Positions 1-6,638 of a stretch of DNA of 7,557 nt are shown in pieces. Source of the stretch: Verrucomicrobiota bacterium (lineage in GTDB: Bacteria > Verrucomicrobiota > Verrucomicrobiia > Chthoniobacterales > UBA10450); assembly GCA_003217835.1 (NCBI GenBank), contig QHMQ01000040.1, positions 1 to 7,557 of the forward strand, given 5' to 3'. The notes below the pieces were generated by a model. The model searched no databases. It had not been told where the DNA came from and saw nothing but the letters and a program-made list of their open reading frames with translations. The translations under genes and the position numbers were made by a program. Each line of letters starts with the position of its first letter. The first letter of the stretch is position 1.

Positions 1-1853
1 ACTGAATACGGCCGTCGCCGCACCGCTTCGGAAAGTTGCCCACCTTCCTCATAGCCGACATAGCCTGGCGGCGAACCGATCAACCGCGAGGCCGTGAATT
101 TTTCCATGTATTCAGACATGTCGATCTGAATGAGCGCGTCGGGATCGCCAAACATGAACTCGGCCAGTGTGCGAGCGAGGTAGGTTTTACCGACGCCCGT
201 CGGGCCAAGGAAGACAAATGAACCAATCGGTCGTTTTGGATCTTTCAAATCGGCGCGCGAACGGCGTAATGCTTTGCTGATGGCGGTCACGGCTTCGTCC
301 TGGCCGATGACCCGCTGCTTCAGCTCCGCTTCCATCATTAATAATTTTTGGGTTTCCTCCTGTTCTATCCGTTGCAGCGGAACACCCGTGACTTTGGAGA
401 TGATGTGCATCATGTCGTCTGCCGTTACGACCACTTCTTTCTCTTCGCGCTCCTCGCGCCACTTGTTCAGAATGGTATCGAGCTTCTCTTTGGTTTGCTT
501 CTCGCTATCACGAAGCGCGGCAGCTTTCTCAAAATCCTGCGCTTTGATTGCCGCTTCTTTTTCAAGGCGAATATTTTCAATTTCCTTCTCGATCTCCTTA
601 ACATCAGGCGGACGAGTCATCGCGTTGATGCGCGCGCGCGCACCGGCTTCATCCATGACGTCGATTGCTTTGTCGGGAAGGAAACGTCCGGTGATGTAGC
701 GATCGGAGAATCTGACCGCGGTCTCGAGTGCTTCATCGGTGAGTTTTGCCTTATGATGGGCCTCGTATTTCGGGCGCAACCCTTTAAGAATCTGGATCGC
801 CTCGTCGACCGTGGGCGCATCGACTTTCACGGTCTGGAAGCGACGTTCAAGAGCGGCGTCTTTCTCGATGTATTTACGCTCTTCGTTCATTGTCGTCGCA
901 CCGACGCATTGCAATTCCCCACGACTCAAAGCCGGCTTAATGATGTTCGAAGCATCCATGGCGCCTTCGGCTGAGCCGGCGCCGACGATAGTGTGCAGCT
1001 CATCGATAAACAGGATCACGTTTTTGGAGCGGCGGATTTCGTCCATTACCGCTTTGATGCGTTCCTCGAATTGGCCACGATATTTTGTGCCCGCAACCAT
1101 TAGGGCCAAATCGAGAGTGACCACTCTCTTGTCGCGCAACAATTCGGGCACGTTGCCGCTTGCAATCTCTTGCGCCAGACCTTCGGCGATGGCTGTTTTG
1201 CCAACGCCCGCCTCACCAATTAACACCGGATTGTTTTTCGTCCTTCGGCAAAGCACTTGAATGACGCGCTCAATCTCATTGCGCCGACCAATCACGGGAT
1301 CGAGTTCATTTTTTTTCGCAAGATCGGTGAGATCACGGCCAAATGCGCGGAGCGCGGGAGTCTTGACGTCTTTTTTTGTCGGCTCTCCGCTTTCCTGGTC
1401 TGATTCGGGTGGCGTAAAATTTGGATCGAGCTCTTTAAGAATTTCGTTGCGGGTGCGTTCGATATCGACTTCAAGGCTCTTGAGCACGCGCGCCGCGACG
1501 CCCTCACCTTCCCGCAAAAGGCCGAGTAAAATGTGTTCCGTGCCGACGTAGGAATGGTTAAGGGCCTTGGCTTCCTTTCCTGCGAGCGCCAGCACTTTTT
1601 TGACACGCGGGGTATAAGGAACATTGCCGACCATCTTGGTTTCCGGGCCAGAGCCGACCTGTTTCTCCACCTCCATGCGCACGGTCTCGAGATCGAGACC
1701 CATCTTTTGTAAGACGTTCACGGCCACCCCCTGCCCCAGTTTAATGAGTCCCAAAAGAAGGTGTTCGGTGCCGACGTAGTTATGATTAAAGCGGTCGGCC
1801 TCCTTGCGAGCAAGCGCCAGAACTTGTTGAGCGCGCGGCGTGAAATTATTCAT
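1..1853 (-). CDS. clpC: ATP-dependent Clp protease ATP-binding subunit ClpC (3' end beyond window)
   Basis: Hsp100/AAA+ unfoldase that feeds substrates, including phosphoarginine-marked proteins, to the ClpP peptidase in the cytoplasm. The frame is open from an ATG at 1853-1851 to the left edge: 617 codons of a family usually 810-850 residues long, so roughly the last quarter is missing. Visible in order: two Clp_N repeats (each with a YVGTEH motif) in residues 1-145; first AAA+ module with Walker A GEAGVGKT at 213-220 and Walker B FIDELH at 282-287; a middle domain with a UVR-like segment AQDFEKAAALRD, whose F441 matches the Phe (F436 in Firmicute ClpC) known to control resting-state assembly and adaptor binding; second Walker A GPTGVGKT at 550-557; then PPGYVGYEEGG. 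The Clp_N pair plus short M-domain indicate ClpC, not ClpB. The second Walker B and ClpP-binding loop lie outside. The start overlaps the mcsB stop by 8 bp with no Shine-Dalgarno, suggesting coupled translation. Confidence 0.97.
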   Translation of the reverse strand, partial: MNNFTPRAQQVLALARKEADRFNHNYVGTEHLLLGLIKLGQGVAVNVLQKMGLDLETVRMEVEKQVGSGPETKMVGNVPYTPRVKKVLALAGKEAKALNHSYVGTEHILLGLLREGEGVAARVLKSLEVDIERTRNEILKELDPNFTPPESDQESGEPTKKDVKTPALRAFGRDLTDLAKKNELDPVIGRRNEIERVIQVLCRRTKNNPVLIGEAGVGKTAIAEGLAQEIASGNVPELLRDKRVVTLDLALMVAGTKYRGQFEERIKAVMDEIRRSKNVILFIDELHTIVGAGSAEGAMDASNIIKPALSRGELQCVGATTMNEERKYIEKDAALERRFQTVKVDAPTVDEAIQILKGLRPKYEAHHKAKLTDEALETAVRFSDRYITGRFLPDKAIDVMDEAGARARINAMTRPPDVKEIEKEIENIRLEKEAAIKAQDFEKAAALRDSEKQTKEKLDTILNKWREEREEKEVVVTADDMMHIISKVTGVPLQRIEQEETQKLLMMEAELKQRVIGQDEAVTAISKALRRSRADLKDPKRPIGSFVFLGPTGVGKTYLARTLAEFMFGDPDALIQIDMSEYMEKFTASRLIGSPPGYVGYEEGGQLSEAVRRRPYS

Positions 1854-2970
1854 TATTCGGTGGCCCGGCAGTCGAGCCATTGCCCGAATCCCTCGCCATC
1901 TTACTAATATCAGGTTTGGGGAAGAGTTTCAAACGTTCCCGAATAATTTGGGCACGCAAGTGATCACGCTCTTCCGCATTTAATTTCTGCTGAGAGCTTT
2001 TCTGTAAATGCGCGGGCTGTATGTCGATGAACAATTCGTCGACTGGCAGACGGCGATCTTCCGGAAATGCGCCGAGATCCACGCCAAGTTTGATGATGGA
2101 CAATAAATTGAGCGCTTCCTTTGAAGCCATCGCGTGAGCGTAGGTTAAGACGCCGTAGGCACGGCCGATCTGGTCCCAAAGCGTATTTGATTTTTTCTGG
2201 AGCAAAACCTGCCGTGCATCGTGTTCTTTCTCAATGATCGTCTCGATCACTTTGCTCAGACGATTGATGATCTCGTCTTCCTTTTCGCCGAGGGTTGTCT
2301 GATTTGAAATCTGGAAAAGGTTGCCCATTGCCTCGGTCCCTTCGCCGTAAAGACCGCGGACGGCGAGACCGATTTTGCTCACAGCTTGAATGACCTGATT
2401 AATCAGTTCACTCAGCACAAGGCCCGGCAAATGCAACATCGCGGACGCGCGCATGCCAGTGCCCACATTCGTAGGACACGCGGTCAGATACCCGAGGCGC
2501 TGATCGTAGGCAAATTCCAGTTTACCCTCGAGCGCGCTGTCGATCTTATCGACCAGTTTGAATGCCTGTTTCAACTGCAAACCGGAGCGAATTGATTGCA
2601 TGCGCAAATGATCCTCTTCATTGATCATGATACTGAGCGTTTGCCGCCGATTCATCACCACCGCGCTGCCAACCCCCTTGGCAGCGTGCTCCCGGCTGAT
2701 CAGATGGCGCTCGACAAGGACTTGCCGCTCGAGCGCAGAAAGTTCCTGTAGACTTTCGGAAAATGAATCTTGCATCTCGGTCAGCTCTTCCACACGCGGT
2801 CTGATCAGATCGAGGATAGATGTACGTTCCGCTTTCTTGGCCCAACCAGGAAAAGCGCGGTTGCGCAAATTGCGCGCGAGCCGCACCCGGCTGCTCACGA
2901 CGATTTGGTGATGAGGCCCCTCACCGCGGAGCCATTCTCCAGCAGTGGCCATGACGTTGGAAAATTTCAT
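1846..2970 (-). CDS. mcsB: Protein arginine kinase McsB
   Basis: Phosphagen-kinase-fold enzyme that phosphorylates arginine side chains in proteins, tagging them for ClpC-ClpP. The 374-residue product is slightly longer than typical McsB (about 350-363). Visible motifs: SSRVRLARN at 26-34 (nucleotide-binding arginines), NEEDH at 117-121 (catalytic acidic loop), CPTNVGTG at 165-172 with the catalytic-site Cys165, GLYGEGTEA at 206-214, and a C-terminal DELFIDIQPAHLQ at 311-323, matching the phosphoarginine-reading part of the McsB C-terminal domain. The last 20 or so residues are a Gly/Ser/Pro-rich tail without family conservation. No N-terminal phosphagen-kinase domain is present, as expected for McsB and unlike creatine or arginine kinases. 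The ATG lies 2 bp after the mcsA stop and has no clear Shine-Dalgarno, so translation is probably coupled. Every key motif is intact, so I infer an active kinase. Confidence 0.96.
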   Translation of the reverse strand: MKFSNVMATAGEWLRGEGPHHQIVVSSRVRLARNLRNRAFPGWAKKAERTSILDLIRPRVEELTEMQDSFSESLQELSALERQVLVERHLISREHAAKGVGSAVVMNRRQTLSIMINEEDHLRMQSIRSGLQLKQAFKLVDKIDSALEGKLEFAYDQRLGYLTACPTNVGTGMRASAMLHLPGLVLSELINQVIQAVSKIGLAVRGLYGEGTEAMGNLFQISNQTTLGEKEDEIINRLSKVIETIIEKEHDARQVLLQKKSNTLWDQIGRAYGVLTYAHAMASKEALNLLSIIKLGVDLGAFPEDRRLPVDELFIDIQPAHLQKSSQQKLNAEERDHLRAQIIRERLKLFPKPDISKMARDSGNGSTAGPPNNE

Positions 2971-2972
2971 GG

Positions 2973-3464
2973 CTAACTTGCGAGCTCGCTTTCGAGTTGT
3001 TTGATCTGATCGCGCAACGAAGCGGCCGTTTCATAATTTTCTGCCGCGACTGCTTTCTGCAAGTTCTCAGTCAAAGCGCGCATTCGGTGGTTAAGCTCCA
3101 TGGCACGATGCGCGTGTTGCGGAAATTTGCCCACGTGCTCCGTGCCTTTGTGCATTGCTTTCAACAGCGTGTTCAATCCTTCCGCAAACGTAATATAGCA
3201 TGCGCTGCACCCGAGCCGGCCGGTTTTCTTAAAATCCGCCTGGCTAAATCCGCACACCGGACACTTTTGTGTCGATGCTCCCTTTTCGATTTCCTCCGCG
3301 GCGCCGATGCCAAGAAGCAAATCGGCGAGTGCGAAACCCGTGGGATCCTGGACGCCTTTTTCCTTCGAGCAAGCATCGCAGAGATTCACCTTCTGCATTT
3401 TGCCTTCCAGTATTTGCGTCAGGAAGACTGTCGCATCATTGCATTTGCAAACGTCGCACAACAT
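2973..3464 (-). CDS. mcsA: McsA, zinc-binding activator of McsB (UVR-domain protein)
   Basis: 163-residue adaptor that, in characterised systems, binds and stimulates the McsB kinase. It carries four CXXC pairs at residues 3/6, 29/32, 68/71 and 86/89, consistent with zinc binding, and a C-terminal UVR motif around 130-160 (core NYETAASLRDQIKQLE). A Gly/Ala/Leu-rich stretch at 43-56 separates the zinc knuckles. Length and layout match family McsA, and all eight cysteines are kept. Its UVR motif resembles the one in the middle domain of the neighbouring ClpC (FEKAAALRD). The ATG at 3464-3462 is preceded only by a weak AAAAGA purine stretch. It is the first gene of the mcsA-mcsB-clpC set; the 87-bp gap to ilvE on the same strand is wide enough for its own promoter. 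In Bacillota this position follows ctsR, which is absent here. Confidence 0.94.
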   Translation of the reverse strand: MLCDVCKCNDATVFLTQILEGKMQKVNLCDACSKEKGVQDPTGFALADLLLGIGAAEEIEKGASTQKCPVCGFSQADFKKTGRLGCSACYITFAEGLNTLLKAMHKGTEHVGKFPQHAHRAMELNHRMRALTENLQKAVAAENYETAASLRDQIKQLESELAS

Positions 3465-3490
3465 TTCTTTTAATTAGACCGTGAATTATT

Positions 3491-3515
3491 GGAAAAATTC
3501 AACCTGGAATTTTCC
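3491..3515. promoter_or_regulatory. A/T-rich inverted repeat upstream of mcsA (possible operator)
   Basis: GGAAAAATTC (3491-3500) and GAATTTTCC (3507-3515) form a 9-bp palindrome with one extra A, around a 6-nt spacer. It ends 26 bp before the mcsA ATG. It is not CIRCE-like and I do not recognise it as a CtsR heptamer array. It lacks the G/C-rich stem and adjacent T-run of an intrinsic terminator, so a protein-binding operator is the better guess. A weak sigma-70-like pair overlaps it on the minus strand: TTGAAT (3502-3497), 18 nt, TCTAAT (3478-3473). That promoter would start transcription only a few bases before the ATG, so it is speculative. Confidence 0.3.
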
Positions 3516-3551
3516 TGAGCCACCTTCCGCGCCGAACTGGATCCGCTCAAT

Positions 3552-4541
3552 TTAAACGAAAATCGGCGTACCCATCTCTCGGGTCATTTCACGGAATCGC
3601 GCGATCGTGCGTGCTGTGATCGGTCCCGGCTTTCCCTTCCCGATCAATCGTCCGTCAGCTTTGACAACCGGAATGATTTCCGCAGCCGTCCCCGTGAGGA
3701 AGCATTCGTCCGCGACGAAAACATCATGGCGAGTGATATCGGTCTCCATGATCTTGATGCCGAGTTCAGCCGCGATCTCAAACACAATCGAGCGCGTAAT
3801 CCCTCGCAACGCCCCAGCCGTAATCGGCGGCGTAAAAATCTGACCGCGCTTAATGATGAAAACGTTATCAGCGGTGCATTCGGCGACGTTTCCCGCATCG
3901 TTCAACATGAGCGCTTCATCCGCGCCAGCCAGGTTCGCCTCAATTCTCGCCATCACATTGTTCAAATAATTGAGGGATTTGACCGCAGGATTAAGCGCAG
4001 CCGGATTGCTGCGACGCGTTGCGCACGTCACGATCGTTAATCCTTTTCGATAAAAAGTCTCGTGATAAAGGGCGATCGTCGCTGCAATGATAATCACGCT
4101 TGGGTATTTACATTGCGTTGGATTCAAACCCAGATTGCCAACCCCTCGTGTGACCAAGAGCCGAATGTAGCCGTCGCGCAAATGATTTTGGCGGATGGTC
4201 TCGAGTACCGCTTCCGTCATATCCCGCATCGACATCGGAATTTCGAGACAGATCGAGTGCGCTGAATCCCAAAGTCGCGCGAGATGTTCGTCGAGCCGAA
4301 AGACACGCCCGTGATAAAAGCGAATACCCTCAAAAATTCCATCGCCGTAAAGCAGACCGTGATCCAAGACAGAAATCTTTGCATTCGCTTCTGCATAAAA
4401 TTTTCCGTCGATGTAGATTTTCGCTTCCTTAACGCCCGTGGTCGCGCGGGGGCGAGCTTCAACCGCCGGTTCTACCACTGCCTCAGCAGTGGGCTCGTGA
4501 GTTTTAGGTTCATCTATTACCAATGCGTCACTGGTTTTCAT
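3552..4541 (-). CDS. ilvE: Branched-chain amino acid aminotransferase (class IV PLP enzyme)
   Basis: PLP-dependent transaminase interconverting leucine, isoleucine and valine with their 2-oxo acids using glutamate/2-oxoglutarate, in the cytoplasm. Numbered from the ATG at 4541, the 329-residue product has the fold-IV signature LLYGDGIFEGIRFY at 63-76, RGVGNLGLNP at 132-141, the PLP Schiff-base lysine K188 in AVKSLNYLNN, a NVAECTADNVF loop at 218-228, and the phosphate-binding AGALRGITR at 242-250. IFEGIRFY favours IlvE over D-amino acid transaminase (usually VYEV there), though class IV specificity is hard to fix from sequence. The first 40 residues are a Glu/Ala/Pro/Thr-rich extension before the usual start of the fold (IYIDGKFY). 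An in-frame TTG at 4574 would add 11 residues but has no Shine-Dalgarno and gives unlikely residues, so I prefer the ATG. The gene lies 87 bp upstream of mcsA on the same strand. Confidence 0.9.
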   Translation of the reverse strand: MKTSDALVIDEPKTHEPTAEAVVEPAVEARPRATTGVKEAKIYIDGKFYAEANAKISVLDHGLLYGDGIFEGIRFYHGRVFRLDEHLARLWDSAHSICLEIPMSMRDMTEAVLETIRQNHLRDGYIRLLVTRGVGNLGLNPTQCKYPSVIIIAATIALYHETFYRKGLTIVTCATRRSNPAALNPAVKSLNYLNNVMARIEANLAGADEALMLNDAGNVAECTADNVFIIKRGQIFTPPITAGALRGITRSIVFEIAAELGIKIMETDITRHDVFVADECFLTGTAAEIIPVVKADGRLIGKGKPGPITARTIARFREMTREMGTPIFV

Positions 4542-4630
4542 ATTATGAAAAAATCTCGGTGTTTCATCCCGCAATTCAAGCAGAGAAATCGAAGAATGGG
4601 GTATTGGAACAATGGTCTACACAGATTCAC

Positions 4631-4662
4631 ATCACTCCATTACGCCACCGCGCCGTTACTCC
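4631..4662. repeat. Degenerate 8-bp tandem repeat, four units
   Basis: The plus strand reads as consecutive octamers ATCACTCC, ATTACGCC, ACCGCGCC and GTTACTCC, with a poorer fifth unit, ACGTTATT, running into the end of the upstream ABC gene. On the minus strand the consensus is about GGAGTAAT. The array sits just after the ABC ATPase stop codon (4666) and before ilvE. I see no open frame or hairpin that explains it. Four imperfect units are few, so chance is not excluded. Confidence 0.45.
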
Positions 4663-4665
4663 ACG

Positions 4666-5337
4666 TTATTGCAGCACGCCGTCCCTAATGTGCAATTGGC
4701 GGTCGCCGCGCGCGGCCAGGCGGGCATCATGGGTCACGACAAGCAACGTTTTGTTTCGCTCGTGCACCAGATTTAAGAGAAGATCGATAATTTCGTCTCC
4801 AGTTTTAGAATCGAGATTGCCGGTCGGTTCGTCGGCGAAAACGATGTCGGGGTTGTTCGTCAGCGCGCGAGCAATGGCAACACGCTGCTGTTCGCCCCCG
4901 GAAAGTTCCGCCGGCAAATGATGCATGCGGTCGGTTAAACCGACGGCCGCCAAACTCTCTTCGGCGTCTGTTTTTGACGCTTTGCGCCCGATCATTCCCG
5001 GCAGCAGCACATTTTCCAAGGCGGTGAGTTCCGGTAACAAAAAGTAACCTTGGAAAACAAAACCCATTTTTGTATTCCGCAGACGCGCCTGCAAAGTCGA
5101 ACCGCCGTTGTAGAGCCGTTGTCCTTCGAATTCAACGGTTCCCGATTCTGGCCGTTCCAGTCCGGCAAGAGTGTAAAGCAACGTCGTCTTGCCCGCGCCA
5201 GATGCACCCGAGAGAAAGACCGCTTCGCCATGGGAAATTTCCATCGAAATACCTCTTAAGACTTCAATGCGGCGGGAGCCCATGCGGAAAGACTGGAAAA
5301 GATCGCGCGCAATCAATTGGGGAGTTCTCGTCTTCAT
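4666..5337 (-). CDS. ABC transporter ATP-binding protein, LolD/MacB family
   Basis: 223-residue nucleotide-binding subunit, a usual length for LolD-type ATPases that power lipoprotein release or MacB-like export from the inner membrane. Motifs are complete: Walker A GASGAGKTT at 44-52, Q-loop FVFQ ending at Q96 within FVFQGYFLLPELT, signature ELSGGEQQRVAIARAL at 144-159, Walker B and D-loop IVFADEPTGNLD at 165-176, and the H-loop histidine H203 in VVTHD. ADEPTGNLD and LTALENVLLP are typical of the LolD/MacB/FtsE branch. The ATG at 5337 has a weak AGAGA 8 nt upstream and gives the family's normal N-terminus; a GTG at 5412 would add 25 residues with no family match. No permease gene (LolC/E or FtsX-like) is visible on either side, so substrate cannot be assigned. 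The gene follows the terminator at 5433-5469 and so probably has its own promoter, which I could not locate. Confidence 0.92.
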   Translation of the reverse strand: MKTRTPQLIARDLFQSFRMGSRRIEVLRGISMEISHGEAVFLSGASGAGKTTLLYTLAGLERPESGTVEFEGQRLYNGGSTLQARLRNTKMGFVFQGYFLLPELTALENVLLPGMIGRKASKTDAEESLAAVGLTDRMHHLPAELSGGEQQRVAIARALTNNPDIVFADEPTGNLDSKTGDEIIDLLLNLVHERNKTLLVVTHDARLAARGDRQLHIRDGVLQ

Positions 5338-5432
5338 CGTTGATATCTCTAGCCTCTTATCTGCCGCAAACGCGATGCGGGCACAAGAGAGTGTCCCTCC
5401 CGGTGGCGGCACATTAGCATCTTCCTACGCCA

Positions 5433-5469
5433 AAAAGCCGCCGTCGAAATCATTCCCGCGGCGGCTTTT
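5433..5469 (-). terminator. Rho-independent terminator after the first PG-binding gene
   Basis: Perfect 11-bp arms AAAAGCCGCCG (5433-5443) and CGGCGGCTTTT (5459-5469) around a 15-nt loop. On the minus strand the stem runs into TTTTT, 18 bp past the stop codon of the peptidoglycan-binding gene ending at 5487. It is nearly identical to the hairpin after the neighbouring paralogue. The sequence is symmetric enough to work weakly in the other direction. Confidence 0.85.
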
Positions 5470-5912
5470 CGGTAATAGGAGTTTCGTTATGTCATTCCCA
5501 AGGACGCCAACGTCGGCCGATCGATTGTGGATGTCATGTACAGCCCGTTGGCGCGTTGGTAATCTGCAAGCGCGGAGCGCGTTTGCGCTCCGAGCAGGCC
5601 ATCGACTTCGCCTTGATAGTAACCTTGCTGTTGCAGCGAGGCTTGCACGTTCGCGATCACCTGATCGGGTGGCAAATTGTTATAGGCGTAGATCGGGCCA
5701 TCGTAAGCATAATATGCGTTGGAATCGTAGCCCCATGCCGGGATCCAATAGCCCGCATTCCAAGCATACCACCCACCGTATACGAAAACGACGCGGTTGT
5801 AATGGTTCCTCCACCAGTTCCGCTCATGCCATTGTGACGAATAGTTTCGAAAGACCCTATAATTTGAACCCTGCCAGGTTTGGCTCCCCTGAATGTGTCT
5901 GTTTTGCTGAAA
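5433..5912 (-). repeat. Tandem duplication, copy 1 (C-terminal core plus terminator)
   Basis: This segment, covering the last 140-residue core of the downstream PG-binding protein, its stop and its terminator, matches 6639-7119. The two are in direct orientation, offset by about 1207 bp. Core proteins align without gaps, with 28 differences in 140 positions by my count. Similarity fades upstream, where the linkers begin. Confidence 0.85.
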
Positions 5913-6413
5913 GGTTACGCCCGCGACCGCTGCCGGACGCCTGTTGGCCTGGAGATTGAACTGATGGGCCTTGTATCTATTAGAGCTTGACTGAAACGCG
6001 GCGGCAGAGGTCGCGCTCCACTTCGATTCCACCTGCTGTGACCCCTTTGTCTTTTGTTGTCCACCGCCCACTACCTGCCCGCCCCGCGTAGCGACCTGCT
6101 GTGAACCTTTTGCCTTTTTCGTCTTCTGCGCTCCAGACGGCGCCGAATATCCCCCCGACGCAGTGACGTATTGCGACCCCTTCGCCTTCCCCTTGGTCTT
6201 TTGTCCTCCCCCGCTCACCGGAGTTCCCCCCATCTTCGTTCCGTGCTGTGACCCTTTTGTCTTCTGTGGTCCGCCGCCCGGAGCGGCTGCGTGCTGCGTC
6301 GATTGGGCCTGACTTTTCTTCGGGGCTGGCTTCTTAGATTTGTTTTTGTCCTGCGCACCGCCTGCCGCACACGCGAGCGCAAGACTGCAAATTAAAACAA
6401 GAAATGTTCTCAT
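5487..6413 (-). CDS. Secreted peptidoglycan-binding domain protein with Lys-rich repeat linker (complete copy)
   Basis: 308-residue predicted exported protein of unknown specific role. Residues 1-20 form a signal peptide (MRTFLVLICSLALACAAGGA); C15 does not sit in a good lipobox, so cleavage near AGGA-Q is more likely than lipidation. Residues 21-130 are a basic low-complexity linker with four imperfect QKTKGSQ-type repeats. Residues 168-245 form a Tyr/Trp-rich module (WHERNWW, VFVYGGWYAWNAGYW, AWGYDSNAYYAYDGP). Residues 247-307 match a PG_binding_1 domain: LPPDQVIANVQ, QQQGYYQGEVDGLLG, QTRSALADYQRANGL. No hydrolase or transpeptidase motif is visible, so a structural or wall-attachment role is inferred. 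The ATG at 6413 is supported by a strong Shine-Dalgarno, and a terminator follows. It is a paralogue of the gene ending at 6694. Confidence 0.9.
   Translation of the reverse strand: MRTFLVLICSLALACAAGGAQDKNKSKKPAPKKSQAQSTQHAAAPGGGPQKTKGSQHGTKMGGTPVSGGGQKTKGKAKGSQYVTASGGYSAPSGAQKTKKAKGSQQVATRGGQVVGGGQQKTKGSQQVESKWSATSAAAFQSSSNRYKAHQFNLQANRRPAAVAGVTFQQNRHIQGSQTWQGSNYRVFRNYSSQWHERNWWRNHYNRVVFVYGGWYAWNAGYWIPAWGYDSNAYYAYDGPIYAYNNLPPDQVIANVQASLQQQGYYQGEVDGLLGAQTRSALADYQRANGLYMTSTIDRPTLASLGMT
6024..6278 (-). repeat. Coding repeat: four QKTKGSQ-type units
   Basis: Encodes residues 46-130 of the complete PG-binding protein as four units of about 15-26 residues. Each contains a Gly-rich start (GGG or SG), then QKTK, optionally KAK, then GSQ and a variable tail (HGTK, YVTA, QVAT, QVES). 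The spacing is irregular, which suggests old expansions followed by drift. It is basic and probably disordered. Confidence 0.8.
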
Positions 6414-6421
6414 ACGCTTTT

Positions 6422-6428
6422 TCCTTTT
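6422..6428 (-). promoter_or_regulatory. Ribosome binding site of the complete PG-binding gene
   Basis: AAAAGGA on the minus strand lies 8 nt before the ATG at 6413-6411. It is the clearest Shine-Dalgarno in the window and fixes this start. The remaining 5' region up to the terminator at 6672 shows no promoter I would defend and no other gene. Confidence 0.7.
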
Positions 6429-6638
6429 GGGCTATTGGATGTTTTGCTGTCTCTATTTATTCAACGTCAAAGCAAGGCCTTTAGTTGCGGAGCCCGACGC
6501 AGAACTCAAGTGACCAAATGCAATCTTCAGCGCGTCGCGAGACAAAGTCATTCAATATTCCCGATGTTCCGCGGGACCTCCGGCGCAGCCAGGAGAGGAT
6601 TGAACACGATCCGCGCGCCGACATTTCTTTGGTAGCCC

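Noticed and set aside
348..974. Long plus-strand open frame (208 codons)
   Set aside because: It is antisense to clpC, whose minus-strand frame shows the full ClpC motif series. The plus-strand product has no recognisable domain.
2997..3473. Plus-strand open frame of 158 codons opposite mcsA
   Set aside because: The minus strand encodes McsA with four CXXC pairs and a UVR motif; the plus frame lacks any recognisable feature.
3491..3515. Reading the dyad after ilvE as an intrinsic terminator
   Set aside because: The stem is A/T-rich and is not followed by a T-run in the minus direction, so it is unlikely to terminate transcription.
5338..5412. Upstream GTG start for the ABC ATPase, adding 25 residues
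   Set aside because: The added residues do not resemble LolD/MacB N-termini, while the ATG at 5337 gives the usual length and has a purine-rich stretch at suitable spacing.
5189..5959. Plus-strand open frame of 256 codons
   Set aside because: It crosses the antisense of the ABC gene, a terminator hairpin and the PG-binding gene. The protein is Arg/Ser-rich shadow sequence with no domain.
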